This document shows, one piece after another, positions 1 to 8,708 of a stretch of DNA of 64,000 nucleotides. The stretch lies in NCBI RefSeq assembly GCF_004005945.1, contig NZ_SACS01000019.1, positions 29,496 to 93,495 of the forward strand, read 5' to 3'. This DNA is from Rheinheimera riviphila. GTDB taxonomy: Bacteria; Pseudomonadota; Gammaproteobacteria; Enterobacterales; Alteromonadaceae. The notes beneath the pieces were generated by a model. That model saw only the letters and a list, made by a program, of their open reading frames with translations. It had not been told where the DNA came from and searched no databases. Every line of letters begins with the position of its first letter. Positions within the stretch are counted from its first letter, which is position 1. The position numbers were made by a program, and so were the translations under genes.

Positions 1-5
1 CGCAG

Positions 6-788
6 TTGACAGGTACATGGGATCCACCAAGATGTCGGGCATGGTCGCTCAGGTTATTTTTTAGTGTTGCATTTGGCTGCGCCATACCAGTTGCCGCCGA
101 AAATTTGCGGGTGGTGCTGGAAGTGTCACCGCCGCATCAAACCTATGAAAATGGCAAAGTAGCAGGGCTTTCCACAGCAGTGGTTGAGCAAATGCTGCAA
201 CAAGCCAAGCTTACCCCACACTATGAAGTCTACCCCTGGGCGCGCGCCTTTCGCCTCGCAGCTTCGACTCCCAATGTGCTGATTTACAACATGGCCCGAA
301 CTCCAGAGCGCGAACAGCAATTTGAATGGATTGGCAAAGTTGGCAGTTATAAATTTGGTTTTCTGAAGCTGGCGGCGCGGCACGATATTCAGGTGCAACA
401 ACTCAATGATGTGCAGCAGTATGTGGTCGGCGCCCAACGTGATGATTTCTCCGCTGAATGGCTGAAAAATGTCGCGCGGCAGCCAGCGCCCCAGTTGCAG
501 CTGCAACCAGACGTAGTCGAAACCTGGCGGCTATTGGTGAAGGGGAAACTGGACCTGATGATCGACGATCCCAGCGCCATTGACGATATGCTCAATAAAC
601 ATCAACTGCAGCCCACCGATATCAAATTTGTATTGTTTATCCCCGAACTGGAACAACAGACCTGGATTGCGCTGAAAAAAGGCTCAGATCCCAAGCTGGT
701 ACAGCGTTTACGGGATGCGTATCAACAAGTTGAAGGTTCGGTAGAACTGAAGAAAGTGATGGAATTGGGCTTGCCGCAGGTTGAATAA
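6..788 (+). CDS. Periplasmic solute-binding protein, SBP family 3-like (5' end uncertain)
   Basis: Predicted periplasmic binding protein of the bacterial extracellular solute-binding family 3 type. A hydrophobic segment at about residues 14-31 ends in a plausible signal peptidase site (PVAA before ENL). It is followed by a typical two-lobed sequence: ENLRVVLEVSPP, a GLSTAVVEQML helix, PWARAF, and YNMARTPEREQQFEWIGKV. Stand-alone relatives in gammaproteobacteria are often annotated as transporter substrate-binding domain proteins with no adjacent permease, and none is seen here. The only in-frame start inside the window is TTG at position 6 with no visible ribosome site, so the true start may lie upstream of the window. 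The ligand cannot be predicted. Confidence 0.7.
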   Translation: MTGTWDPPRCRAWSLRLFFSVAFGCAIPVAAENLRVVLEVSPPHQTYENGKVAGLSTAVVEQMLQQAKLTPHYEVYPWARAFRLAASTPNVLIYNMARTPEREQQFEWIGKVGSYKFGFLKLAARHDIQVQQLNDVQQYVVGAQRDDFSAEWLKNVARQPAPQLQLQPDVVETWRLLVKGKLDLMIDDPSAIDDMLNKHQLQPTDIKFVLFIPELEQQTWIALKKGSDPKLVQRLRDAYQQVEGSVELKKVMELGLPQVE

Positions 789-863
789 TTCCTACCTTTT
801 ATAATGATCCAGATTTATGCGCATTTATAGCTCAAAATAGCGAATTGTCATCGATGTTATTGC

Positions 864-1181
864 TCAGATGCCAGATAAAACAAAGTCAACGGCATCGATA
901 ATTTCAGAACGATATTCAGACAAATCACAGACCTGTGCACCGAGCATAGTTCGGGAAATACCGGCAATATCCTGGGTCAGTGCGATAACGTTCGCACCTT
1001 CGATGGTGAAAAACGGGTTTAGCCGACTAAAATGTTTTGCTAAGGCTACTCCCGTTGGAGACAGTGGTATAACGACAGTCGTTTTCAATTCGCTGAGTAA
1101 ATCGCTTTGAATATCTAGCAGGTAGGGATAGCGGTGGTTTGTGGCAGGATTGTCGTTGCGGTATGCAACAAACTGACTCAT
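864..1181 (-). CDS. ccdB: CcdB-type gyrase toxin
   Basis: Toxin of a chromosomal CcdAB type II toxin-antitoxin pair; family members poison DNA gyrase. The 105-residue length matches CcdB (about 101). Family landmarks are an early YPYLLDIQSDLL, the TTVVIPL strand, a MLTQ-like ALTQDIAGI segment and the C-terminal DAVDFVLSGI. F-plasmid CcdB ends in Trp-Gly-Ile, and that Trp is important for gyrase poisoning. Here the Trp position is Ser while Gly-Ile is kept, so potency may differ. The start codon overlaps the ccdA stop by one base (TGATG), giving translational coupling. Identity is confident; activity is unknown. Confidence 0.9.
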   Translation of the reverse strand: MSQFVAYRNDNPATNHRYPYLLDIQSDLLSELKTTVVIPLSPTGVALAKHFSRLNPFFTIEGANVIALTQDIAGISRTMLGAQVCDLSEYRSEIIDAVDFVLSGI

Positions 1182-1426
1182 CAGAACTTTCTCACACTGT
1201 CACTAAAAGTGCCATTTGCTTCAACAAATTCGTTGTACGCTTTGATAGCATCGGCATTGTCCAGCGCCCATTGCGCCCTCTTCGCATTTTGCACTTGCTC
1301 AGCCAGCGCTTTTTCTAATGTCGCTGAAAGGTTGATATTCAACCCGCGCGCTTTTGCCAGCAAGTCACTATTGATACTCAGATTAGTAGGCTTTTTAGCA
1401 GCGTTGAGATCGTAAACATGGTTCAT
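1181..1426 (-). CDS. ccdA: CcdA-type antitoxin
   Basis: Antitoxin partner of the downstream ccdB, 81 residues. The ATG at 1426 is preferred over an upstream in-frame extension because GGAG sits about 8 bases before it. The N-terminal part (KKPTNLSINSDLLAKARGLNINLS) is a ribbon-helix-helix DNA-binding segment. The C-terminal part (LEKALAEQVQNAKRAQWALDNADAIKAYNEFVEANG) matches the disordered CcdA tail that wraps the toxin, including the W..EN..AI.AYN.F.E.NG pattern. Antitoxin-first order and the one-base overlap with ccdB are typical. Family knowledge predicts that the CcdAB complex autoregulates the promoter just upstream. Confidence 0.9.
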   Translation of the reverse strand: MNHVYDLNAAKKPTNLSINSDLLAKARGLNINLSATLEKALAEQVQNAKRAQWALDNADAIKAYNEFVEANGTFSDSVRKF

Positions 1427-1551
1427 GGTGAATTCTCCAAGCTTGTCAGGTCTGCATGCATCGTCACATTGTTTGGGTAGATATATCATATGCGCACATG
1501 GTACCAGCGGCAAGGTTGTAGCGAGTGGAAAATCCAGCTGATAAAGGTGTT

Positions 1552-1574
1552 AAAAAAGGGCGCCAACAGCGCCC
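1552..1574 (-). terminator. Rho-independent terminator of ettA
   Basis: On the minus strand GGGCGC, a TGTTG loop and GCGCCC form a perfect 6-bp GC stem directly followed by six T residues, 20 bases past the ettA stop codon. Confidence 0.85.
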
Positions 1575-1593
1575 AACTTCAACATCAATATAA

Positions 1594-3255
<1,662 letters not shown>

Positions 3256-3457
3256 AAAGTTGACTCTTCCAGCTGTGAAACAAGTGGCGAAATTGTACGT
3301 TATTTTTCAAGGCAACGGAAAGTGATGCAGCGGGCCCGCGTAATTAAATTCGCCCGCACGGGGCGCTTTCTGGGCTGGATTCTGTTTTAATAGCGCATCG
3401 GCTGCTATCTGGCAGCGTCTTTTTTATGCCAACTTATGCCAACAAAAGGAAACAGTC

Positions 3458-3811
3458 ATGTCCGAGTATGCAAATGATCCGGTATTTCAAGAATTTATCG
3501 CTGAAGCTCGCACCCATGGTCAGGTTTGGGTATTGGCACATGGCGAAGATTTATTAGTCGTCGAATCAGTTGATTTTGAAGATACCGACGTGATGCCATT
3601 CTGGTCGAGCGAAGATGCCGCCAAACTGCATTGCAGCGAAGAGTGGGCCGAGTACAAACCAGAAGCGATTGCACTGGATGTGTTTTGTGATGGTTGGTTA
3701 AAAGAAATGTACGACGATGGTGTGCTGATCGGCACCAACTGGGACGAGTCCCTGAATGGTCCTGAAGTAGAACCACGTGAAATCCTGGAAGCGTTAGCTC
3801 AGGTACAGTAA
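3458..3811 (+). CDS. DUF2750 family protein
   Basis: A 117-residue cytosolic acidic protein of the DUF2750 family, function unknown. Family features are the N-terminal QVWVLAHGEDLLVVES strand pair, the MPFWSSEDAAKLHCSEEW segment and the DVFCDGWLKEMYDDGVLIGTNWD segment. AAGGA lies about 8 bases before the ATG. The leader has a small hairpin (GCTGC/GCAGC at 3401-3416) followed by a T run, and a repeated TATGCCAAC just before the ribosome site. These could be an attenuator-like structure, but the evidence is weak. A long perfect palindrome follows the gene. Confidence 0.8.
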   Translation: MSEYANDPVFQEFIAEARTHGQVWVLAHGEDLLVVESVDFEDTDVMPFWSSEDAAKLHCSEEWAEYKPEAIALDVFCDGWLKEMYDDGVLIGTNWDESLNGPEVEPREILEALAQVQ

Positions 3812-3820
3812 CTAAAACAG

Positions 3821-3877
3821 AAAAAGGGGTCGGAGAACATTGTTTGTGGTGCAAACAATGTTCTCCGACCCCTTTTT
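3821..3877. repeat. Perfect 26-bp palindrome, REP-like element and probable terminator
   Basis: The left arm 3821-3846 and right arm 3852-3877 are perfect 26-base inverted copies around a 5-base loop (TGGTG). The core reads GGGGTCGGAGAACATTG and ends in a T run, so it would terminate transcription of the DUF2750 gene. The motif resembles dispersed GGGGTC-type palindromes of gammaproteobacteria. The mobile origin is inference; the palindrome is directly visible. Confidence 0.8.
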
Positions 3878-3900
3878 TTATTCGACCCCCGTTTTATTTT

Positions 3901-4029
3901 CTATCCAAAAAGATCCTTAAATTGCCTTGGTTGCTGTCGGCTCATTGCTGGCTGTAATAACGCCAGTTGCTGCGGTAGGTCGGCGAGTTTTGCTTTGTGG
4001 TCGATAAAATCCCCCTGGAAATTGCGCTT
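3901..4029 (-). pseudogene. Possible C-terminal gene relic
   Basis: One minus-strand frame is open for 42 codons and ends in TAG. It reads like ordinary protein (GDFIDHKAKLADLPQQLALL, then SRQQPRQFKDLFG). An in-frame stop lies immediately upstream and there is no start codon or ribosome site, so it is at best the tail of a decayed gene. The neighbouring palindrome may mark the disruption. The family is not recognised. The rest of the 3880-4200 gap shows nothing except a Fur-type box. Confidence 0.25.
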
Positions 4030-4143
4030 CTATATCACCAGATTTAAAGCTTGTCTTCGCCACAAATCAGCGCCTGCTTATTAGGCAAAAACCGCGCTGC
4101 GTAAAGATCAGGTAAAGAGTGCGGCGACTCAATTCAATTGCAT

Positions 4144-4166
4144 TGCAAATGAGAAGGATTCTCAGT
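4144..4166 (+). promoter_or_regulatory. Putative Fur box
   Basis: Contains the dyad AAATGAGAAGGATTCTCAGT (TGAGAA, GGA, TTCTCA), close to the Fur half-site arrangement and similar to the box at 56421. It lies about 40 bases before the PepSY/DUF2271/DUF4198 operon. The prediction rests on sequence resemblance. Confidence 0.6.
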
Positions 4167-4204
4167 AAGATCGGCGCATTATTTTTCATCTGTTGTGGTG
4201 CAAG

Positions 4205-4837
4205 GTGTCGTCTGCAGTTCCAAAACCCAGTGTCTGGCTGAGCAAAACCATGCGGCTGGTGCATATCTACAGCTCGATGCTGGTGCTGGTGTTGCTGTTA
4301 TTTTTTGCCGTGACCGGCATTACCCTAAATCACCCGGAGTGGCAAAGCGCTGTTGGTGCGAGTTCCAACAGCCAACAACTGCAATTGCCGGATGAACTGA
4401 AAACCTTGCCGTGGAGCGATGACGAACTCGAGCAAGCCGTACAAGCCAACAAAATTGCCGATTGGTTACGAGCACAACATCAGGTGCAAGGCGCGGTATT
4501 TAACTTCAGTTATGACCCCGATGAGCAACTGCTGGAACTAGATTTCAAACGCCCGGCTGGTTACAGCACGGTCGTGATTGAACTAGCCGCTGGGCAGGTA
4601 GAACTCAGCACTGAATATGCCGGCACGCTGGCGCTGCTCAACGATTTACACAAAGGCCGTTACGCGGGGAGCAGTTGGAAATGGCTGATTGATATCACCG
4701 GCGTTGCTTGTTTGTTGTTTGGCCTGACCGGTTTTTATTTGTTGTGGCGCCAACCGTCAAGGCGTCGCAGTGGCATCAATACCGCCATATTTGGGGTGAT
4801 TGTGATGTTACTGGCTTATCTGGCAGCGCTGCATTAA
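4205..4837 (+). CDS. PepSY-associated transmembrane protein
   Basis: Inner-membrane protein of the PepSY-associated TM family, first gene of a three-gene operon behind a Fur-type box. An N-terminal helix (LVHIYSSMLVLVLLLFFAVTG) begins with the conserved LVHIY..M motif and is followed by a periplasmic stretch. Two further helices (DITGVACLLFGLTGFYLLW and AIFGVIVMLLAYLAAL) flank a basic loop WRQPSRRRSG. The GTG at 4205 is chosen. A TTG four codons upstream is the alternative, and neither has a strong ribosome site. Relatives sit beside siderophore or heme receptors and are thought to help reduce or release imported iron, which is inference. Confidence 0.75.
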   Translation: MSSAVPKPSVWLSKTMRLVHIYSSMLVLVLLLFFAVTGITLNHPEWQSAVGASSNSQQLQLPDELKTLPWSDDELEQAVQANKIADWLRAQHQVQGAVFNFSYDPDEQLLELDFKRPAGYSTVVIELAAGQVELSTEYAGTLALLNDLHKGRYAGSSWKWLIDITGVACLLFGLTGFYLLWRQPSRRRSGINTAIFGVIVMLLAYLAALH

Positions 4838-4928
4838 AACTGCGCGAGCCTTGAACTAATAGCCACTATTTTCAATGTTTTACCTGAATACAACCGCAGC
4901 AAAAGTTGCACTGGAAAATGAGGGACAA

Positions 4929-5435
4929 ATGAAATTACATTCGATGGCTTTGGCCACTGCACTGGCTTTAAGTACGTTTCTGGTACCGGCGCAAGCTGCC
5001 GACAAGCTCAATATCGCACTGGAACTGCCAAAACCTGAACATGGCCCTTATCACCGGCCTTATGTCGCGGTGTGGATTGAAGATGCCAAAGAGCAACCGG
5101 TTAAACTCATCGAGTTGTGGCGCGAAAAACCAGATTGGATCAAAGATTTACGCCGTTTCTGGCGCAAAACCGGCCGCAGTGATCAAGCCTTGGTAGACGC
5201 CCGCACTGGCGCAACCAAAGGCCCAGGCAAGTATCAACTGAGCTGGAGCGGCGACGACAATGCAGGCAAAGCCGTTGCTGCGGGTCAATACCTGTTAGTG
5301 GTCGAAGCTGCGCGTGAACATGGCGGCCGTAATCTGGTGAAACAAGCATTTAACTGGGATGGCTCTGCCGTCGAGATTCAAGTCAAAGCCGGCAGCGAAA
5401 TCGGTGCCATTCAATTATCAAAGGGAGCGAAATAA
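4929..5435 (+). CDS. DUF2271 family exported protein
   Basis: Periplasmic protein of 168 residues. The ATG at 4929 has GAGGG just upstream and starts a clear signal peptide ending AQA before ADKLN. The mature part has the DUF2271 pattern: a beta-rich PYVAVWIEDAKEQPVKLIELWREKPDWIKDLRRFWRK region, then GATKGPGKYQLSWSGDDNAGKAV and GQYLLVVEAAREHGGRN. The family is unassigned but recurs in iron-regulated clusters with PepSY and DUF4198 proteins. The next gene starts two bases after its stop, so the two are certainly co-transcribed. Confidence 0.75.
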   Translation: MKLHSMALATALALSTFLVPAQAADKLNIALELPKPEHGPYHRPYVAVWIEDAKEQPVKLIELWREKPDWIKDLRRFWRKTGRSDQALVDARTGATKGPGKYQLSWSGDDNAGKAVAAGQYLLVVEAAREHGGRNLVKQAFNWDGSAVEIQVKAGSEIGAIQLSKGAK

Positions 5436-5436
5436 T

Positions 5437-6261
5437 ATGGTGTCCAATAAACAATGGCTGTCGGCCACAACTACCGCAGTGGGTCTGCTTGCAGCAATGT
5501 TCAGCCTGCAACTGTCGGCACATACCATGACCGTGGTACCAAGCCATTATGTACAGTCCAAAACCGGTGGTTGGGTCAGTGTTGATGTATCAGCAACCAA
5601 TATGACGTTCCAATGGGACAAAGGTATTCCGCTAGACAACTTTAAAGTTTTTACCCCGGATGGCCAGCAGGGCAAAGTCGGTTCGGTGTATCAGGGCAAA
5701 CGTAAATCGCAGGCTGATGTCGAGCTCGCGACTGAAGGTACGTACCGTTTAGAACTGGGCAACGGCAGCCGCTTTTTCACCAGTTATGAACTGAAAGGTG
5801 AGCGTAAGCGTCTGATGGCCAATAAAAAAGACCGTGCAGCGCAATTGCCGGCCGGCGCTGAAAAAGTGGTGACCACCCAGGGTAACAGCCGTTCGATGGC
5901 CTTTATTACCGTGAATAAACCATCTGATGCCGTGCTGGTGCTGACCAACAAAGGTCTGGAATTCCAATTTGATCGCCATCCGGCAGATATAGTCGCTACC
6001 GAAGAAGTGACGGTGACGTTGCTGATGAACGGCAAACCAGCTGCAGGGGTTGAACTAGATTTATCGCGCGATGGTGAACTGTACCGCAACGAGCCAGAGC
6101 GGATGCACCATAAAACGGACGCCAGTGGCAAATTCAGTTTCACCGCTCCGGTGGCGGGTCGTTATTTATTAGAAGCTTCGTATCAGGCGGATGTGAATAA
6201 CGAGCTGGCTGATAAAGTGCGGGAAGGTTTTACTTTAAGCTTTGAAGCCGCATTGCCTTAA
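5437..6261 (+). CDS. DUF4198 family exported protein
   Basis: Periplasmic protein of 274 residues starting at the ATG at 5437 (AGGGAG upstream, one base after the DUF2271 stop). The signal peptide ends LSA before HTMTVVPSHYV. The mature protein is all-beta: a DUF4198/carboxypeptidase-regulatory-like region ends with VTVTLLMNGKPAAGVELDLSRDG and a Gly-rich DASGKFSFTAPVAGRYLLEASY repeat typical of transthyretin-like modules. Relatives are linked to iron, nickel or cobalt uptake loci. With its two upstream partners it forms a likely Fur-regulated envelope module, here without a receptor beside it. Confidence 0.75.
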   Translation: MVSNKQWLSATTTAVGLLAAMFSLQLSAHTMTVVPSHYVQSKTGGWVSVDVSATNMTFQWDKGIPLDNFKVFTPDGQQGKVGSVYQGKRKSQADVELATEGTYRLELGNGSRFFTSYELKGERKRLMANKKDRAAQLPAGAEKVVTTQGNSRSMAFITVNKPSDAVLVLTNKGLEFQFDRHPADIVATEEVTVTLLMNGKPAAGVELDLSRDGELYRNEPERMHHKTDASGKFSFTAPVAGRYLLEASYQADVNNELADKVREGFTLSFEAALP

Positions 6262-6283
6262 GTTGATGTACACGTCATCGATC

Positions 6284-6364
6284 TATACCCGTGATCCTTG
6301 AAGATTCGGGTAGGCGAGCGATTGAAGTTAACAAGCCCGAATTTTCAACGATGACGGGTGTATA
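6284..6364. repeat. Short ERIC-like inverted-repeat element
   Basis: An 81-bp element whose ends, TATACCCGTGATCCTTGAAG and the matching TTTTCAACGATGACGGGT.., are imperfect inverted repeats of roughly 26 bases. The outer TATACCC, CTTGAA and GTAGGCG pieces match the ends of the ERIC element at 53878, but the centre is missing. It looks like an internally deleted relative. Confidence 0.55.
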
Positions 6365-6381
6365 TTGATAACAACAGGCTC

Positions 6382-6480
6382 GGCGCACCTTACGCGGTGA
6401 GTGACGCCCTACTGCGGGGTGATTAGCTTTGTGTTGAGGAACCAACAGTAGGTCGCGACTCAGCCGCAGGCTAGTCCGCC
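6382..6480. repeat. Diverged BIME: two head-to-head REP hairpins
   Basis: The right half, GTAGGTCGCGACTCAGCCGC followed by AGGCTAGTCCGCC, is nearly identical to the REP hairpin in the array at 63250-64000. The left half is an inverted REP (GTAGGGCGTCACTC on the minus strand). Both have GTAG heads and face each other across about 45 bases. Confidence 0.75.
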
Positions 6481-6509
6481 GGATGGTGCTTCCCACTTGG
6501 AAATACCAG

Positions 6510-6543
6510 AAAATACAAAGGGCCCGTAGGCCCTTTGTATTTT
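6510..6543. terminator. Bidirectional terminator
   Basis: AAAATACAAAGGGCC and GGCCCTTTGTATTTT form a perfect 15-bp stem around a CGTA loop. A-rich and T-rich ends allow termination in both directions, between the DUF4198 operon and the convergent small gene. Confidence 0.85.
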
Positions 6544-6557
6544 GAACGGATCGGAGA

Positions 6558-6755
6558 TTAATACTCCAGACTCAGTTCGTCATCTTCTTCTAAGTCTAAC
6601 AACCGGCGTAATCTTTTTTGCTCCAGCAGATCATCAATTTTGCGTCTGGCTTCGAGCTTGTGTTTATTTTTACTTTCTTTGCCGCTTGTTTTACTCAGCT
6701 TCAGTTCTGCCGCAATATCGACGGCGTCATAGTCCCCAACGATCATTTCTGCCAT
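6558..6755 (-). CDS. Small conserved PA3496-like protein
   Basis: A 65-residue highly charged cytosolic protein. The C-terminal KLEARRKIDDLLEQKRLRRLLDLEEDDE resembles the ARRRIEDYLEERRL segment of the PA3496-type small proteins of gammaproteobacteria, whose role is unclear (some annotations link them to envelope integrity). GGAAG lies about 10 bases before the ATG. It is a single gene facing the DUF4198 operon across a bidirectional terminator. Family assignment is tentative, but the coding status is well supported by start, ribosome site and composition. Confidence 0.6.
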   Translation of the reverse strand: MAEMIVGDYDAVDIAAELKLSKTSGKESKNKHKLEARRKIDDLLEQKRLRRLLDLEEDDELSLEY

Positions 6756-6936
6756 TTATCGTTACTTCCATGGTTTTATTTTTGTTTTTACCGATGCCCT
6801 ATTTCTCTGAAGTTGCAGGTTTTTTGCCTGCATCTGCAAAGATTTAGAGTCTATAGCTGCCCTGGCGCAACAGGTTTCACTATCGGCTGACCCTAGCGTT
6901 TTAGCGTTAAAGTTTTCGCCACAAAAGCAATTTATT

Positions 6937-6976
6937 TTTATCGTGACGATAAATATTACTACACTTAGCGCTAAGT
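6937..6976. promoter_or_regulatory. Two perfect palindromes upstream of gpx
   Basis: TTTATCGTGACGATAAA (6937-6953) and ACTTAGCGCTAAGT (6963-6976) are perfect palindromes 10 bases apart. The first resembles the TTATCGCGATAA motif before ohr and the esterase. A third hairpin (GCCGGT/ACCGGC, 7018-7035) and a direct repeat CATCACAAACCAG lie nearer the gene. The 6756-7182 gap has no other content that I can support. Confidence 0.4.
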
Positions 6977-7182
6977 CGTTGCCTTTTATCGCAGTTCTTT
7001 ATCACTTCGCCGGAACTGCCGGTTTTAGCACCGGCGACTTTGCTGCTTTACTGAACAATCTTCGGTGGTCAATTGGATCCTTTACGGATCCCGCAGCGAT
7101 CTATTCGGTATACTGGAACGTAGATAAGCTTACACTGCATCACAAACCAGCATCACAAACCAGCATTCACCAGGAGAAAAAC

Positions 7183-7731
7183 ATGCGCAATTGGATTATC
7201 GGTTTCGGAGCCCTCTGTCTGGGGCAATCAGCTCTAGTACAGGCCAATCAGTGTGGCGATATTCTTGGCCATTCAATGCAGCAATTACGCAGCAAAGAAA
7301 CCATTGATTTATGTGAAGCATATAAAGATAAAACGCTGCTTATCGTCAACACCGCCAGTAAGTGTGGTTTTACCCCGCAATTTAAAGAATTGCAGGCGTT
7401 ATCGGAAAAGTATGCCGACAAAGGCTTAGTGGTACTGGGTTTCCCATCTGATGATTTTATGCAGGAACATGACGACGAAGCCAAAACGGCGGAAGTTTGT
7501 TATATCAATTACGGCGTGAAATTCCCGATGTTTTCAACGAGTGCTGTACGCGGTGATGATGTGAATCCGGTGTTCAAAGCTTTGATTGCGAAAAGCGGTG
7601 AAAAACCTTCCTGGAATTTTAATAAATATCTGGTCAGCAAAGACGAAAAAACAGTGCAGCATTTTGGTAGCAAGGTAAGCCCTGGCGATGCTGATTTTGT
7701 TGCTGCGGTTGAGAAGATATTGGCGCAGTAG
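7183..7731 (+). CDS. Secreted glutathione/thioredoxin peroxidase (Cys type)
   Basis: Peroxidase of the glutathione peroxidase family, 182 residues, starting at the ATG at 7183 (AGGAG before it). A signal peptide (MRNWIIGFGALCLGQSALVQA) predicts periplasmic location, which is less common than cytosolic BtuE-type enzymes. The catalytic motif NTASKCGFTPQF carries Cys rather than selenocysteine, and the Gln and WNFNKYLV tetrad partners are present. The segment that is usually GFPCNQF reads GFPSDDF, so the Cys in that motif, sometimes the resolving residue, is absent; the Cys in AEVCYINYG may substitute. Likely role: hydroperoxide removal in the envelope. Confidence 0.85.
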   Translation: MRNWIIGFGALCLGQSALVQANQCGDILGHSMQQLRSKETIDLCEAYKDKTLLIVNTASKCGFTPQFKELQALSEKYADKGLVVLGFPSDDFMQEHDDEAKTAEVCYINYGVKFPMFSTSAVRGDDVNPVFKALIAKSGEKPSWNFNKYLVSKDEKTVQHFGSKVSPGDADFVAAVEKILAQ

Positions 7732-7869
7732 CTATTGTAATAAAGTAACGAAAATTTGATAAATAAGTGATATATGGTTTTCCATGTTGTGAGCAGTAGC
7801 TAAGCATCATTAGTATCTGCTTTGGCGACAAGTGGTTTACGTCAGACTTAAACACAACAAGGAATTTTG

Positions 7870-8445
7870 ATGAAAAAGTTACAAATTGCTTTATTAATAA
7901 TGTCTTGCTCTGCAGTCTATTCAACAGCTGCAGCGGATGTATATTGGGTTAACAAAAACCTAGCACAAAGCACAGACAGCTCTAAACCTAATCATGTAAC
8001 GATGATTTTCAATCATGAATATGGAGATACAAACAGAAATTCATATTATTGCCGTGAGAACGATAGAAGTGATGGACTGACGAATGTTGGCAAAGCAATC
8101 GTTTTTAAAGGCCAACCACTTTCGACTGCGGCTTGCTTCATTCCTTGGGATGGTAAGGAATATAAAAGAACTGAAAATTTCGATTTGTTGAAAATTAACG
8201 TTCCGTTTAAATGGAGTACCGGAAATATCTCCACCAGTATTCATTTGGACTCATATTCTTTTGGACCAAGTCACGTCAGGCCTATTTACGGATGCCACGA
8301 TGGACGGACCGGAACTTTAGGTAAATTACTCTATACCCAAACAGCGCAAGGCACCTACGGTACTTGTTATGTTCCGATGGGCGGGGTTGAACACAAAGTC
8401 ATCAAGACGGGATTTGCTGTATTAAGCTATGTATCTGCACCTTAA
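7870..8445 (+). CDS. Secreted protein of unknown function, weakly DM9-like
   Basis: A 191-residue exported protein. The ATG at 7870 has AAGGA upstream and opens a signal peptide (KKLQIALLIMSCSAVYSTAAA). Cysteines in the mature part suggest disulfides. The C-terminal stretch (IYGCHDGRTGTLGKLLYTQ, then GTCYVPMGGVEHKV and FAVLSY) recalls the DM9/DUF3421 pattern of sugar-binding repeats, but the match is by eye and weak. Base composition is visibly more AT-rich than the neighbours and the gene stands alone, hinting at acquisition. The following 8446-8708 gap holds nothing recognisable. Confidence 0.5.
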   Translation: MKKLQIALLIMSCSAVYSTAAADVYWVNKNLAQSTDSSKPNHVTMIFNHEYGDTNRNSYYCRENDRSDGLTNVGKAIVFKGQPLSTAACFIPWDGKEYKRTENFDLLKINVPFKWSTGNISTSIHLDSYSFGPSHVRPIYGCHDGRTGTLGKLLYTQTAQGTYGTCYVPMGGVEHKVIKTGFAVLSYVSAP

Positions 8446-8708
8446 TTTTGGTTAGGTATTCGTAGATAAATTTAATCAGCGGCTAGGGTTGCCTGGCTGC
8501 CTTTATTTATCTCGTCCTGAACGGCAGTATAAGGAATGACAAAAACATCGATGGTCCAAGCCAGCTAAATTATGCATTGTCGGATTTAAGTTTTAATTTG
8601 TAGTAGAAGTTGTATTGATGATGACTCAAACGCCTTGTGTTTCCGAAATCGTTTTGATTCAATAACACTTCCTTGTCCTGCTATTTTTCTAAGTTCTGAA
8701 TTCGCCAC

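Noticed and set aside
7183..7731. Selenoprotein glutathione peroxidase
   Set aside because: The catalytic codon is TGT (Cys), not TGA.
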